This document shows positions 17,607 to 27,268 of a stretch of DNA of 64,000 nt, in pieces. Every line of letters begins with the position of its first letter. The first letter of the stretch is position 1. Origin of the DNA: Owenweeksia sp. (GTDB lineage Bacteria; Bacteroidota; Bacteroidia; Flavobacteriales; Schleiferiaceae); contig JANQPD010000003.1 of the NCBI GenBank assembly GCA_028285465.1, positions 1 through 64,000 on the forward strand. Reading direction: 5' to 3'. The translations under genes and the position numbers were made by a program. The notes beneath the pieces are model-generated. The model worked only from the letters and a program-made list of their open reading frames with translations. It did no database searches and was not told where the DNA came from.

Positions 17607-17692
17607 TGCCCCAGGCGGGACTTGAACCCGCACGGACATTGCTGTCCACGGGATTTTAAGTCCCGCGTGTCTACCAATTCCACCACCAGGGC
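17607..17692 (-). tRNA. tRNA-Leu (anticodon TAA)
   Basis: 86 nt class II tRNA. Minus-strand sequence begins GCCCTGGTGGTGGAATTGGT, the anticodon loop reads CTTAAAA (anticodon TAA), there is a long variable arm (TGGACAGCAATGTCCG), and the T loop is GGTTCAAGTCC. Acceptor stem pairs GCCCTGG with CTGGGGC with two G-U pairs; discriminator A. CCA is not encoded. Confidence 0.95.
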
Positions 17693-17741
17693 GTAGTATC
17701 CGATGCTCTTAGATCTGTTCAGAAAAGCAAAGGCGTAAACC

Positions 17742-17768
17742 AAAAGCCCCTCATCAGGAGGGGCTTTT
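17742..17768 (-). terminator. Terminator downstream of tRNA-Gly
   Basis: An 11-bp perfect stem AAAAGCCCCTC / GAGGGGCTTTT with a 5-base loop lies 6 bases after the tRNA-Gly 3' end on the minus strand. It separates the two tRNA genes into distinct transcripts. Confidence 0.85.
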
Positions 17769-17774
17769 ACTTCG

Positions 17775-17847
<73 letters not shown>

Positions 17848-17893
17848 AATTGGGAGGGCAAATTTAGATAAAATTTCAACGTCTACAAGAAAT

Positions 17894-20485
17894 TTATGGT
17901 GTCCCCAGCTTCTTTTTGATCTCATTCAATTTCATCAAAGCTTCTATAGGTGTTAATGTATTTACATCCAGGTTTTTAATATCCTCTCTTATGTCTTCCA
18001 AGATGGGATCATCGAGTTTAAAAAAACTGAGTTGGAGGTCACCCGGAGCATCTTTAGTTTGATCTCCTTTTTTGGCACGGCTTCTTTCCAACTCCTGCAA
18101 CATGCGTTCCGCCCGGTTTATCATTAACGCAGGCATCCCTGCCATTCTCGCCACGTGGATGCCGAAACTATGCTCACTCCCTCCTTCCTTAAGCTTACGC
18201 ATAAATATGATGTTCCCCTTGGCTTCCTTAACACTTACGTTGTAGTTTTTAATGCGGGTAAAAAGGTTTTCCATTTCATTGAGCTCGTGGTAATGGGTGG
18301 CAAAAAGTGTTTTGGCCCTGGAAGGGTGTTCATGTAAATACTCCGCAATAGCCCAGGCTATGGAAATGCCGTCATACGTACTTGTGCCGCGACCTATCTC
18401 ATCTAGCAGTACCAGGCTATTTTCGGAAAGGTTATTGAGAATACTGGCCGTTTCGCTCATTTCCACCATAAAGGTAGATTCGCCCTGGCTGATGTTGTCA
18501 CTCGCGCCAACGCGCACAAAAATCTTGTCTACCATGGATAAGCGGGCCGATTTAGCAGGAACAAAACTGCCTGTTTGTGCCATAAGGCAAGTTAGGGCAG
18601 TCTGCCTTAGCAAGGCAGATTTTCCGGACATATTGGGTCCGGTAATCATGAGAATCTGCTGTGCATCACGAGATAGGGTTACGGAATTGCCCACGTATTT
18701 TTCCCCTATCGGCAAAGTCGTTTCTATTACCGGATGCCTCCCTTCTTCTATTTCCAGAATGTCCTTTTCTTCGATAGAAGGCCGTACATAATTCTGTTTT
18801 TTGGCTAGTTGAGCAAAGCCTGCCAGGCAATCTATATGGGCAATGGCACGGGCATTTTGTTGGATAGCAGGGATGTGGATGTGCAGTGCGTCCAAAAGTA
18901 CCTGGTAAACTTCACCTTCAATCCTCGATATTTGCTCTTCAGCTTCTATGATTTTCTGCTCGTATTCCTTAAGCTCGGGAGTAATATAACGTTCTGCATT
19001 AACCAGCGTTTGCTTACGCACCCAGTTTTCAGGCACTTTATCTTTGTGCGTATTGCGTACCTCGAGGTAATAGCCAAACACATTGTTAAACGCAATTTTC
19101 AGGCTTTGTATACCCGTGGATTCCGTTTCACGCAGCTGGATCTGCAATAGCTTGTCTTTTCCGTTCTTTAGCAGGTCCCGGTATTCATCCAGCCGTTTGT
19201 CTACCCCAGTTTTTAATACATTGCCTTTGTTCAGCTGAGCAGGGGCTTCAGGGCTGATATGTGCCTCGATCAACCGGACCAATGTGCTCAAAGAAGGGGT
19301 TTTATTTAGATGCTTGAAAAGCTTGGGGGCGGAAGCATCACACAAAGCAAGCACTTCAGTGGTTCTTTCCGCACTCTGTTTTAATGCCAACAATTCTTTA
19401 GGAGAAATGCGCTGCGTACTTAGCTTGGCCGCCAGGCGTTCCAAGTCATTCAGTTCATCGAGATGGGCACTTACCTCCTCGCTAAGTTCCGGCTGTTGTA
19501 TAAAATGCGCCACCACATCCAGCCGTTGGTTAATCTTGGCTTTATCTTTTAAAGGCATACTAAGCCACCTTTTCAACATGCGGCCACCCATTGGAGAGGA
19601 AGTACGGTCGAGCACATCGATCAAAGCTACGCCATCAACAGCATTGGAGTGAAAGAGCTCTAAATTCCGAATGGTAAAGCGATCCATCCAAACATATTCT
19701 TCCCGGTTTATCCGTTGAATGGATGTGATGTGGCTAAGCTCCGTATGGCGGGTTTCTTTCAAATAATGCAGGATGCTCCCTGCCGCAATGATCCCCAGGC
19801 TAAGGTCTTCTATTCCAAACCCTTTTAAGTTTTTGGTATTAAAATGATGCAAAAGATTTTCATACGCATAGCTGTCTTTAAATATCCACTCATCAAGCGA
19901 AAAGGTGTAATGCCCTCCAGCAAAGCGCTCGGCAAACACCTGGCTTTGGGCTTTGCTCAATAATATCTCGGCCGGAGAAAACGATTGCAGCAACTTCTCC
20001 ATGTACTCCTGAGAGCCTTCGGCGCACATAAACTCTCCCGTGGAAAGATCACAAAAAGCAATCCCCCGCTTTTCTTTTTGAAAATACAGCGCTGCTAAAA
20101 AGTTGTTTTGTTTGGCTGTAAGCACATGCTCGTGTGTAGCAAGGCCCGGGGTCACCAATTCCGTAACCCCTCGCTTTACAATCGTTTTGGTCAACTTAGG
20201 GTCTTCCAACTGATCGCAAATAGCTACCCGCTGCCCTGCCCTTATCAGTTTGGGCAGATAAGTGTCGAGCGCGTGATGCGGAAAGCCGGCTAACTCTATG
20301 TGTGAAGCACTTCCATTAGCTCTCTTGGTAAGGACAATGTCTAATATCCGGCTGGTATGAATGGCATCTTCCCCGAAAGTTTCATAAAAATCCCCTACAC
20401 GAAAGAGCAATAACGCATCGGGGTGTTTTTGTTTGATCTGATTGTATTGCCTCATTAGAGGCGTTTCCGCACCTTTGCCAGCCAA
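17894..20485 (-). CDS. mutS: DNA mismatch repair protein MutS
   Basis: 863 residues, full length. The mismatch-reading Phe-x-Glu motif is FYE at 33-35 (RVGDFYETFGED). The C-terminal ATPase has Walker A GPNMSGKSALLRQ, Walker B LVLLDEIGRGTSTYDG and ATHYHELNEM. MutS binds base mismatches and small loops and starts repair with MutL. The start is TTG at 20485: the residues after it (MAGKGAETPLMRQY) match the usual Bacteroidota N-terminus, and starting at the later ATG would lose them. It diverges from the methylase gene by 36 bases. Confidence 0.97.
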   Translation of the reverse strand: MAGKGAETPLMRQYNQIKQKHPDALLLFRVGDFYETFGEDAIHTSRILDIVLTKRANGSASHIELAGFPHHALDTYLPKLIRAGQRVAICDQLEDPKLTKTIVKRGVTELVTPGLATHEHVLTAKQNNFLAALYFQKEKRGIAFCDLSTGEFMCAEGSQEYMEKLLQSFSPAEILLSKAQSQVFAERFAGGHYTFSLDEWIFKDSYAYENLLHHFNTKNLKGFGIEDLSLGIIAAGSILHYLKETRHTELSHITSIQRINREEYVWMDRFTIRNLELFHSNAVDGVALIDVLDRTSSPMGGRMLKRWLSMPLKDKAKINQRLDVVAHFIQQPELSEEVSAHLDELNDLERLAAKLSTQRISPKELLALKQSAERTTEVLALCDASAPKLFKHLNKTPSLSTLVRLIEAHISPEAPAQLNKGNVLKTGVDKRLDEYRDLLKNGKDKLLQIQLRETESTGIQSLKIAFNNVFGYYLEVRNTHKDKVPENWVRKQTLVNAERYITPELKEYEQKIIEAEEQISRIEGEVYQVLLDALHIHIPAIQQNARAIAHIDCLAGFAQLAKKQNYVRPSIEEKDILEIEEGRHPVIETTLPIGEKYVGNSVTLSRDAQQILMITGPNMSGKSALLRQTALTCLMAQTGSFVPAKSARLSMVDKIFVRVGASDNISQGESTFMVEMSETASILNNLSENSLVLLDEIGRGTSTYDGISIAWAIAEYLHEHPSRAKTLFATHYHELNEMENLFTRIKNYNVSVKEAKGNIIFMRKLKEGGSEHSFGIHVARMAGMPALMINRAERMLQELERSRAKKGDQTKDAPGDLQLSFFKLDDPILEDIREDIKNLDVNTLTPIEALMKLNEIKKKLGTP

Positions 20486-20521
20486 TGTATCGAGTTTTTC
20501 AAACGGCTAAGATAAACCCAC

Positions 20522-21055
20522 ATGCTGAGAAAATTAAGGATGAGCGAACTCAATAGAGTAAGCCTGGATGAATTCAGGCAACTTGAAAAGTTTCCTGTAG
20601 TGCTGGCTCTGGATAATGTGCGCAGCGCACTCAATGTAGGTGCTGTTTTTAGAACTGCCGACGCCTTTAAGGTGCAAGAAGTGTTGCTGCTAGGCAAAAC
20701 CCCGTCACCGGAGAAAAACCCGGAAATGCGCAAAACCGCTTTAGGCGGAGATGAAAGTGTTCTTTGGAAACAGGGCCATGAAAGCCTTGCCCGCTTACAT
20801 GCCTTAAAGGAAAAAGGCTATTCTATATATGGGGTAGAGCAAACCACTCAATCCATTTCATTGGAAAGCTGGACTCCTGTAAAAGGGGAGAAAACCGTAT
20901 TGGTGTTTGGCAACGAAGTAACGGGAATAAGCGATGCGTTACTGGCTCTTTGTACCCGCTGCATCGAAATCCCGCAATTTGGCACAAAGCACTCCATAAA
21001 TGTTTCGATTAGCGTGGGCATAGTGCTCTGGCACCGGGTTATCCGGGAGTTATAG
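20522..21055 (+). CDS. SpoU/TrmH-family RNA methyltransferase
   Basis: 177 residues with the SPOUT motifs of 2'-O-ribose methylases: motif 1 DNVRSALNVGAVFRTADAF, motif 2 VLVFGNEVTGIS, motif 3 IPQFGTKHSINVSISVGIVL, which form the trefoil-knot SAM site. It is short and lacks an added RNA-binding domain, like TrmL/TrmH-type tRNA methylases; the target nucleotide is not predictable. ATG at 20522 or the ATG six codons later could both serve. A bidirectional terminator follows. Confidence 0.88.
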   Translation: MLRKLRMSELNRVSLDEFRQLEKFPVVLALDNVRSALNVGAVFRTADAFKVQEVLLLGKTPSPEKNPEMRKTALGGDESVLWKQGHESLARLHALKEKGYSIYGVEQTTQSISLESWTPVKGEKTVLVFGNEVTGISDALLALCTRCIEIPQFGTKHSINVSISVGIVLWHRVIREL

Positions 21056-21061
21056 CATAAA

Positions 21062-21087
21062 AAAAGGCCGCTTTTCAGCGGCCTTTT
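21062..21087. terminator. Bidirectional terminator between the SpoU methylase and OmpA genes
   Basis: A stem AAAAGGCCGC / GCGGCCTTTT with loop TTTTCA lies between two convergent genes, with an A run on one side and a T run on the other, so it can act on both strands. Confidence 0.88.
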
Positions 21088-21112
21088 CACATATTATCAA
21101 ACCTATTTATTA

Positions 21113-22528
21113 TTACATAGGGTTCAGGTCAGCTCTGCGGTTTACAGAGTAGCGGCCTTCGGCCAAAGGATCGGACTCACCTTCAGATTCAGTCGTAAAC
21201 CTTCCTTCGTCAATACCAAAGCTTTGGTTCAAGGCTTTTACAACAGCCTTAGCTCTGCGCATTGCCAGGTTTTTGTTGTACTCTTCAGAACCACGCTTAT
21301 CAGCATGACCCACTACATTGAATTTCAAATCGGAGTTCGCCTTCATCACTTTTGCGATAACCGCCAAACGCTGGTAGTTAGCTGCCGTAATTTCAGCACT
21401 ATTGAAAGCAAAGAAGATAGAAGGCACATAAGCCGTTCCACCACCTGCAGTTCCTTGTTTGATGGTTTTACCCATAAAGTTTACCATAGTTCCTTCAGGA
21501 GTATTTGCTTCCTGGTCTCTGTAGTCAGGCACACCGTCATTATCTGAATCAATGGCGCGTCCGTCAGCATCTACCTGCGCCCCTTTAGCCGTAAAAGGAT
21601 CGGCATCCATATAGTCAGGAATACCATCCGCGTCAGCATCAAAAGCCTGGCCGGCACCGTCTACAACTGCACCCTCTGGCGTATTGCTTTCTTTATCAAA
21701 GAAGTTGTTCACACCGTCATTGTCGTCATCCGTAGTCAGCTTTTCAAAGTTGTCTTTCACTTCTTCTACTGTGGCGTATATATCATCTAGTGGGTTGGTG
21801 TAAACCACAGAAACATTTTCTTTATCCCCGAAGTTGTATGTAATACCCAAATACAATTGGGAAAATTGATCGTTAGCAGACCTGCTAACGCTGAAAACAT
21901 CCAACCAATCTTCTCCAAAGAAGTTATGGCGAAAGCCTAGATCAAGATCCAATCCATTTGTTAAACGATATTTATACTCCAGTAAAGCTGATAAATACGG
22001 CTGATTTGAGCGGCCGGGAGGATTTACCGGATTGCCAGCACGGTCAGCAACGCCTGTTTCAGCAATTTCATTCCCGTTTATATCATACAAGAAACTCTTT
22101 GAATTTTGCCAGGCTGCACCTGCACCGGCTAAGAGGGCACTCCTTCTGTCCTGCATTTTACCTTGAAGGAACATATTGCTCAGGTTAAACAATACATCTA
22201 TGTTCCCCGAGATGCCATTACCCTCAAAATATATTTGGCCATTTGAGCCAGAGAAACTGTTGTAGTTCGCACCTAAACGAACCCCAATGGAAGGAGCTAC
22301 CCATTTAGTAAGGTGCAATCCAGCGCCTATTTCAATGCCACCTGCATCAATGGCGTCATCTTTTTCCGGCTCAAAAGAACTTAAGTCACCAAAGAAAAAA
22401 GTGTTGTTCACGTTAACACCCAATGCCCAGCTGCGGTAGTTGGTCGGGTGCGCCTCAGTGATAACTTCTTGTGCCTGCAACGACAAAGCTGTCGCTCCCG
22501 CCACAATCATTAAGGTAAACTTTTTCAT
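21113..22528 (-). CDS. OmpA family outer-membrane protein with TSP3-like calcium repeats
   Basis: 471 residues. Signal peptide MKKFTLMIVAGATALSLQAQ, then an eight-strand-type beta barrel (~residues 25-235), acidic thrombospondin type-3-like repeats (DADADGIPDYMD, DSDNDGVPDYRDQ), and an OmpA/MotB peptidoglycan-binding domain (NVVGHADKRGSEEYNKNLAM). It links the outer membrane to peptidoglycan. It is preceded by the best promoter in the window, which fits the high expression usual for this protein. The ending DLNPM is short, but the domain is complete. Confidence 0.93.
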   Translation of the reverse strand: MKKFTLMIVAGATALSLQAQEVITEAHPTNYRSWALGVNVNNTFFFGDLSSFEPEKDDAIDAGGIEIGAGLHLTKWVAPSIGVRLGANYNSFSGSNGQIYFEGNGISGNIDVLFNLSNMFLQGKMQDRRSALLAGAGAAWQNSKSFLYDINGNEIAETGVADRAGNPVNPPGRSNQPYLSALLEYKYRLTNGLDLDLGFRHNFFGEDWLDVFSVSRSANDQFSQLYLGITYNFGDKENVSVVYTNPLDDIYATVEEVKDNFEKLTTDDDNDGVNNFFDKESNTPEGAVVDGAGQAFDADADGIPDYMDADPFTAKGAQVDADGRAIDSDNDGVPDYRDQEANTPEGTMVNFMGKTIKQGTAGGGTAYVPSIFFAFNSAEITAANYQRLAVIAKVMKANSDLKFNVVGHADKRGSEEYNKNLAMRRAKAVVKALNQSFGIDEGRFTTESEGESDPLAEGRYSVNRRADLNPM

Positions 22529-22570
22529 AAGTTGTTGTTTTAGAAACTATTTAGGTATTTAAATTAGTAG

Positions 22571-22604
22571 CAAATGTAAGAGGTTTCTTAATTCACGGGA
22601 CAAA
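22571..22604 (-). promoter_or_regulatory. Bacteroidota-type promoter of the OmpA gene
   Basis: On the minus strand TTTG (-33) and TACATTTG (-7) are separated by 22 bases, matching the TTTG-N19-23-TAnnTTTG pattern. Transcription would start about 36 bases before the ATG at 22528. Confidence 0.75.
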
Positions 22605-22652
22605 AATATAAATCCCACTCTACTTACAAAGCATAATACCTACAATCTTAAG

Positions 22653-23291
22653 TTAACTTTTGTTCATTTCTACGTAAGACACTCCTTCGGGGTATTCATT
22701 TTCAAGGAGTTTTACAATGAGATGCAACGCTTCTTTGTCCTTTACGAAATCCATTTCACCCAAGTCCAGAATAAGTATTTTATGTTGAGACGAAACCTTA
22801 TAAAACTGAAGGTAGTTCTGCTTTAGCTCGTTTAGATAGGTTTCCTGGATTTCCTGCTCATAAGTGCGCCCCCTGTGTTTTATCAGCTTGAGCAAATGTG
22901 CTGTAGGGCGATTCAGATGCAGGATCAGATCCGGTGACGGCATTTGTTTAAAACTAATTTCATAGAACTGCCTGTATAGGGCAAACTCGCGGGGATCCAA
23001 ATTTTGTTGTGCAAAGATCAATGACTTGAAATAGGCGTAATCTGAGATGATCTTTGGTTGAAAAATATCCGGTTTAAAGAATTGCTCCAACTGTTGATAG
23101 CGGTCTGCCAGAAAACTCATTTCCGTAGAAAAGGCATATTGCTTTGCGTCTTGATAAAAGCGCTCCAGAAAAGGATTCTCGGCAAAGCGCTCCAAAAGCA
23201 GGCGTGCATTAAAATCTTTTGCCAGCATCTTGGCCAAGGTAGTCTTGCCCGAGCCAATACTCCCTTCTATAGCTAAATAATTATACCGCAT
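22653..23291 (-). CDS. Deoxynucleoside kinase family protein (copy 1)
   Basis: 212 residues. P-loop AIEGSIGSGKTTLA near residues 8-20, a base-binding segment ENPFLERFY, and the LID region RGRTYEQEIQ. These kinases phosphorylate deoxynucleosides for salvage. The ATG overlaps the end of folK by 11 bases, so the pair forms an operon, an arrangement common in Bacteroidota. A second member is at 30.5 kb. Confidence 0.88.
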   Translation of the reverse strand: MRYNYLAIEGSIGSGKTTLAKMLAKDFNARLLLERFAENPFLERFYQDAKQYAFSTEMSFLADRYQQLEQFFKPDIFQPKIISDYAYFKSLIFAQQNLDPREFALYRQFYEISFKQMPSPDLILHLNRPTAHLLKLIKHRGRTYEQEIQETYLNELKQNYLQFYKVSSQHKILILDLGEMDFVKDKEALHLIVKLLENEYPEGVSYVEMNKS

Positions 23292-23730
23292 AGCGCTCTA
23301 CATCTGACGTATCCGTACATTCTTTTAAGAGGGTTTTTATGGGCTTACTCAGTACAGGATGATGTAAATCAGGCGCTATCTCAGCCAGGGGAAGTAAAGT
23401 AAACTTTCGCAGGTGCATGCGCGGATGCGGTATTTCAAGACCGGGCACTCTGAGGATAAGTTGCTCTATCATCAATATATCTATATCTACCGTTCGGTCT
23501 GCATAAGCACCTTGATGTGCGTCGCGCTTTCTTCCCATTTCTTTTTCTATATCGAGCAAAGCTGAGAGCAGAGCGGCTGGCGGCAGGGCGCTATCAACCG
23601 CCAGGGCCCTATTGAAAAACGAATAGACACTTTCCATACCCCAGGGTGCACTCTTATAAAGTGACGACTTCGCATAAACAGAGCCAATATGCGCTAACTT
23701 TTCCAGCACTTGCTCAAAGGTCTTTGGCAC
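23281..23730 (-). CDS. folK: 2-amino-4-hydroxy-6-hydroxymethyldihydropteridine pyrophosphokinase (FolK)
   Basis: HPPK motifs are clear: SSLYKSAPWG, FFNRALAVDS, the ATP-binding GRKRDAHQGAYADRTVDIDI and PHPRMHLRKFTLLPL. It makes the pyrophosphate ester used in folate synthesis. The boundary given uses the GTG at 23730, but homology clearly continues upstream in frame as AYILLGGNLGN (to about 23763), which is the conserved first strand. No ATG, GTG or TTG occurs in frame between that segment and the upstream TGA, so the true start is either non-canonical or hidden by a sequence error. The gene faces sppA. Confidence 0.9.
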   Translation of the reverse strand: MPKTFEQVLEKLAHIGSVYAKSSLYKSAPWGMESVYSFFNRALAVDSALPPAALLSALLDIEKEMGRKRDAHQGAYADRTVDIDILMIEQLILRVPGLEIPHPRMHLRKFTLLPLAEIAPDLHHPVLSKPIKTLLKECTDTSDVERYAV

Positions 23731-23851
23731 ATTACCCAGGTTGCCTCCCAGAAGTATGTACGCCCTTTGTCTTTCGAATTTATTGTGCTTGCTGAACTTT
23801 TCTTTAATAATATTGCTATTTCATCGCAAAACTAAAACAGCCAACGTTTAT

Positions 23852-25618
23852 ATGAAGACTTTCTTAAAAATGCTTTTGGCCACCATTATCGGAGGGTTCA
23901 TTTTTTTGTTCCTGGGCTTTATCCTGGTCGTTTCCCTGGTTTCACTGGCAGAGCCTAAAACCGTTGTGCAACCCAATACGGTGCTGCGCATGGACCTCAA
24001 CACCATAATCTACGACCGTGCCGACAACAACCCGCTGGCCGGTTTTGATCCTTTCTCCATGCAGCCGGAGGCAGCACTTGGCCTGGACCAGATTATGGCA
24101 GCTCTAAAAGCGGCCAAGGAAGACGACAATATCCTGGGTATATATCTGAGCGGAGGTATTCCGCTCTCAGGACACGCCACCATGAAGGAGGTGTACCATG
24201 CCCTTCAGGATTTTCGCTCTTCCGGTAAGTTTGTTATCGGATATACAGACATCATAACGCAAAAGGGATTGTATCTGGCTTCGGCAGCCGACAGCTTTTT
24301 TGTAAACCCCGAGGGCATTTTGGAGTGGAATGGTTTAAATGCCTCTGTCACCTATTATAAAGAGGCACTGGGTAAAATAGGCTTACAACCTGAAGTGTTG
24401 CGCGCTACGAATAATAAATTCAAAAGTGCCGTGGAGCCTTACCTGCTTCAGGAAATGAGCGAGGCCAATCGCACACAGCTCTCCACTCTGCTTTCTTCAG
24501 TATGGGGTACGTACCTTAGTGATATTGCCGAAGCTAAGGGAGTGGATAAAGCGAAGCTGGATGAACTGGCAGACGAGTTTCTGATCACCAACCCAAAACG
24601 GGCGGCTGAAGAAAAGTTGATCAGCGGTACGGCCTATTACGATGAAGTATTGGAAATATTGATGCGGAAAACAGGAGAGGATAAACTAAAAGACATCAAT
24701 TACATCAACGTACGCAAGTACAGTGAAGGTAAAAAACTGGGAGGTACCAAAGCCATAGATAAGCAACGCGTGGCGGTAATTATAGCACAAGGAGAGATCA
24801 GGGACGGCCAGGGCGATGAATACACCATAGGCTCTGCACGTATTTCTGAAGCCATTCGCAAAGCGCGCTTAAACGACAAAGTCAAGGCGGTAGTGTTGCG
24901 CGTAAACAGCCCCGGGGGCAGCGCATTGGCCTCCGAAGTAATCTGGCGCGAAATGGATCTTACCCGCCAGGTGAAGCCCGTTATTGCCTCTATGGGCGAT
25001 TTAGCAGCCAGTGGCGGGTATTACATCTCGTGCTTTGCCGATACAATCTTGGCGCAGCCCAATACCATTACCGGCAGCATCGGCGCCTTCGGCCTCTTTT
25101 TTACAGGAGAAGAATTAATGCACGACAAGCTAGGCCTGAATATAGAGACCGTGCCTACGAATAAGTACTCCGACCTGGGCACTTTTGATCGTTCCCTGAG
25201 CGAAAGTGAAAAAGCCCTTCTCGTAAAGCAGGTAGACAAGATCTACAATACCTTTAAGGAACGTGTAGCGGAAGGCCGTGGACTTAGCCTGGCCTATGTA
25301 GACAGTATTGGCCAGGGACGTGTTTGGAGCGGGAAAGACGCCCAAAGACTAGGCCTGGTGGATTTGATGGGCGGCCTTAGTGACGCCATAGCACTGGCAG
25401 CAGAAAAAGCAGGGATAAGCGAGGAATACAGTGTAAGTGTGTACCCCGAACAAGAGGATCCCTTTACACAGATCATAGAACAGCTTTCAGGCGATTACCA
25501 GGCAAAAGCCCTGGAGCGGGAGCTGGGAGAATATGCGCAATACTTTCACCTCTTGAAAGACATCAAAAACCGGGAGGGCTTCCAAACCCGCCTGGAATAT
25601 GAGCTTGAAATAGAATAA
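23852..25618 (+). CDS. sppA: Signal peptide peptidase SppA, 67K type
   Basis: 588 residues from the ATG at 23852. The longer track start adds 37 residues lacking family character, and the chosen start gives the usual N-terminus with one membrane anchor (ATIIGGFIFLFLGFILVVSLVS). It has two tandem peptidase S49 domains. The catalytic Lys is in NNKFKSAVEPYL of the first domain; the Ser is in GDLAASGGYYIS of the second. The enzyme degrades leftover signal peptides and membrane protein fragments in the cytoplasmic membrane. Twelve bases separate it from the transporter gene. Confidence 0.94.
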   Translation: MKTFLKMLLATIIGGFIFLFLGFILVVSLVSLAEPKTVVQPNTVLRMDLNTIIYDRADNNPLAGFDPFSMQPEAALGLDQIMAALKAAKEDDNILGIYLSGGIPLSGHATMKEVYHALQDFRSSGKFVIGYTDIITQKGLYLASAADSFFVNPEGILEWNGLNASVTYYKEALGKIGLQPEVLRATNNKFKSAVEPYLLQEMSEANRTQLSTLLSSVWGTYLSDIAEAKGVDKAKLDELADEFLITNPKRAAEEKLISGTAYYDEVLEILMRKTGEDKLKDINYINVRKYSEGKKLGGTKAIDKQRVAVIIAQGEIRDGQGDEYTIGSARISEAIRKARLNDKVKAVVLRVNSPGGSALASEVIWREMDLTRQVKPVIASMGDLAASGGYYISCFADTILAQPNTITGSIGAFGLFFTGEELMHDKLGLNIETVPTNKYSDLGTFDRSLSESEKALLVKQVDKIYNTFKERVAEGRGLSLAYVDSIGQGRVWSGKDAQRLGLVDLMGGLSDAIALAAEKAGISEEYSVSVYPEQEDPFTQIIEQLSGDYQAKALERELGEYAQYFHLLKDIKNREGFQTRLEYELEIE

Positions 25619-25629
25619 CCGCCCAATCT

Positions 25630-26316
25630 TTGAACAGGAAAAAACAAAGAACAGAGCAAGCCAAATTCCTTTACCTGACTTTGGCCGCCCTGTTTATCAC
25701 AGCCCTTGTAAGCTGCAACCTTATCGCCAATAAGTTTGTAGAGGTAGACCTGGGGTTTAAAGTGTTCGTTGTTTCTGCCGGAGTGCTCCCCTACCCCCTT
25801 ACTTTTCTCATAACAGATATCCTGTCCGAGATCTTTGGACGCAAAAAAACCAACCAGGTGGTAGCGGCAGGCTTCTTTGCTTCCCTTTTTGTATTGTTGA
25901 TCCTGAAGCTGGGAGGAATGTTTCCCGCCATTCCTTCAAGCCCGGTAAACGACAGTGGGTATAACCAGGTGTTTCAAAACAGTGAACGCATCATCATGGC
26001 TTCTATGCTCGCTTACCTGGTAGCACAGTTTGTAGACGTACGCCTCTTTCATTTTTGGAAGAAGCTTACCAAGGGTAAACACCTCTGGATCCGTAATAAT
26101 TTTTCTACTATCCTTTCCCAGTTGATGGACACTATTTTAGTAACCAGTGTAATTTTTATGGGGAGAGAATCCGTAGGGTTCATAAGTGCTTTGGTGCTGG
26201 ACGGCTGGTTTTTCAAGGTGCTCTGTGCGGCGGCCGACACGCTTGTGATTTACCTGGTAGTATATGCCATAAGACGTTTTTTTAAACTGAAAAGCCATGA
26301 AGAAATCATGGTTTAA
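25630..26316 (+). CDS. VUT family queuosine-precursor transporter (YhhQ-like)
   Basis: 228 residues, about six membrane spans, with the family pattern SCNLIANKF, LPYPLTFLITDILSEIFGRKK, and a late segment RNNFSTILSQLMDTILVTSV. Members import queuosine precursors (preQ0/preQ1) for tRNA modification. The start is TTG at 25630; no ATG precedes the first span. It overlaps the next gene by 20 bases and follows sppA closely. Confidence 0.88.
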   Translation: MNRKKQRTEQAKFLYLTLAALFITALVSCNLIANKFVEVDLGFKVFVVSAGVLPYPLTFLITDILSEIFGRKKTNQVVAAGFFASLFVLLILKLGGMFPAIPSSPVNDSGYNQVFQNSERIIMASMLAYLVAQFVDVRLFHFWKKLTKGKHLWIRNNFSTILSQLMDTILVTSVIFMGRESVGFISALVLDGWFFKVLCAAADTLVIYLVVYAIRRFFKLKSHEEIMV

Positions 26317-27268
26317 TCGCCTTTTTGCCAGCAAGCCTTTTCAATCTCTCCTCAGGGTATTCCTGCTTCTTTTAGCCCTTTACTTCATTCAGGCAAGGCT
26401 CAACGAAAACCTTTGGGAGGCCTTTAAAAGTGTGAGCACATATGGAACCTGGTTTTGGTTGCCGGTATATTTTGCCCTTTGGCTGGCCAATTTCTGGCTC
26501 GACATTAGGCTCTGGCAAATAACCATCCGCCCCCTAGCGGCACTACGCACTGCTGAGGCCTTTTCTGACAACCTGAAGTTTTATGCCTATAGCTTTGTCA
26601 GCCCCGCCAACAGCGGAGGCTTAGTTGCACGCATGAGCCGCTTTATAGGCAAGCAGCAAAAAACCACAGCTTCCTTATTGAGCGCCAAGCTAGGACTCGC
26701 GCGTTATCTATCCCGCCTGAGTATTGGTTTGGGCTGTGCACTTTTGCTCTTTTTATACAAACCCATAGGCTGGGTACTGGCAAGTTGCCTTGCGCTTTTG
26801 TGTTTCATTCTTTTTACGCTCGTTGCGTACCACTGGCGGGCACTTACTCAATGGGTGCCCTGGCGCAATTGGCTCCGGAGGTTAAAGCTGCTCTCTGCCG
26901 AAGAAATGTACGTGCCACAAACAGGTAAAAACGATAACCTGTTCCTCCTGTTTGCACTGGCCTGCCTCCGCTTCCTCGTTTACAATAGCCAGTTTGCCGT
27001 ATTGCTTTTGCTCTTTGGCGCCTCTTTTAATCCTGAAGTATTTCTGGCTATTCCCGCTTTTTTCCTGCTCACTAATTTACTCCCTTCATTCCCGGCCGCT
27101 GACTTTTTGATCAAAGGCGCTGTAGGCCTGGCCGTGTTCCAGTATTTTGAAGAAAACCCGGCCTTGCTTCTCATTAGCGCCACCACCCTATGGTTTAGCA
27201 ATTGGGCACTTCCCGCCTTAGCGGGGATATTCGTCGGAAAGGAAAGCGGCCGGAAACTTAAAGGCTGA
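26297..27268 (+). CDS. Lysylphosphatidylglycerol synthase TM-like (flippase-like) membrane protein
   Basis: 323 residues, about eight membrane spans. The segment FYAYSFVSPANSGGLVARMSR and the spacing of spans resemble the LPG_synthase_TM/UPF0104 flippase-like family, which moves lipids across the cytoplasmic membrane; no soluble aminoacyl-transferase domain is present. It overlaps the VUT gene by 20 bases and converges with DUF2797 (11-base overlap). The substrate is unknown. Confidence 0.65.
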   Translation: MKKSWFNRLFASKPFQSLLRVFLLLLALYFIQARLNENLWEAFKSVSTYGTWFWLPVYFALWLANFWLDIRLWQITIRPLAALRTAEAFSDNLKFYAYSFVSPANSGGLVARMSRFIGKQQKTTASLLSAKLGLARYLSRLSIGLGCALLLFLYKPIGWVLASCLALLCFILFTLVAYHWRALTQWVPWRNWLRRLKLLSAEEMYVPQTGKNDNLFLLFALACLRFLVYNSQFAVLLLLFGASFNPEVFLAIPAFFLLTNLLPSFPAADFLIKGAVGLAVFQYFEENPALLLISATTLWFSNWALPALAGIFVGKESGRKLKG

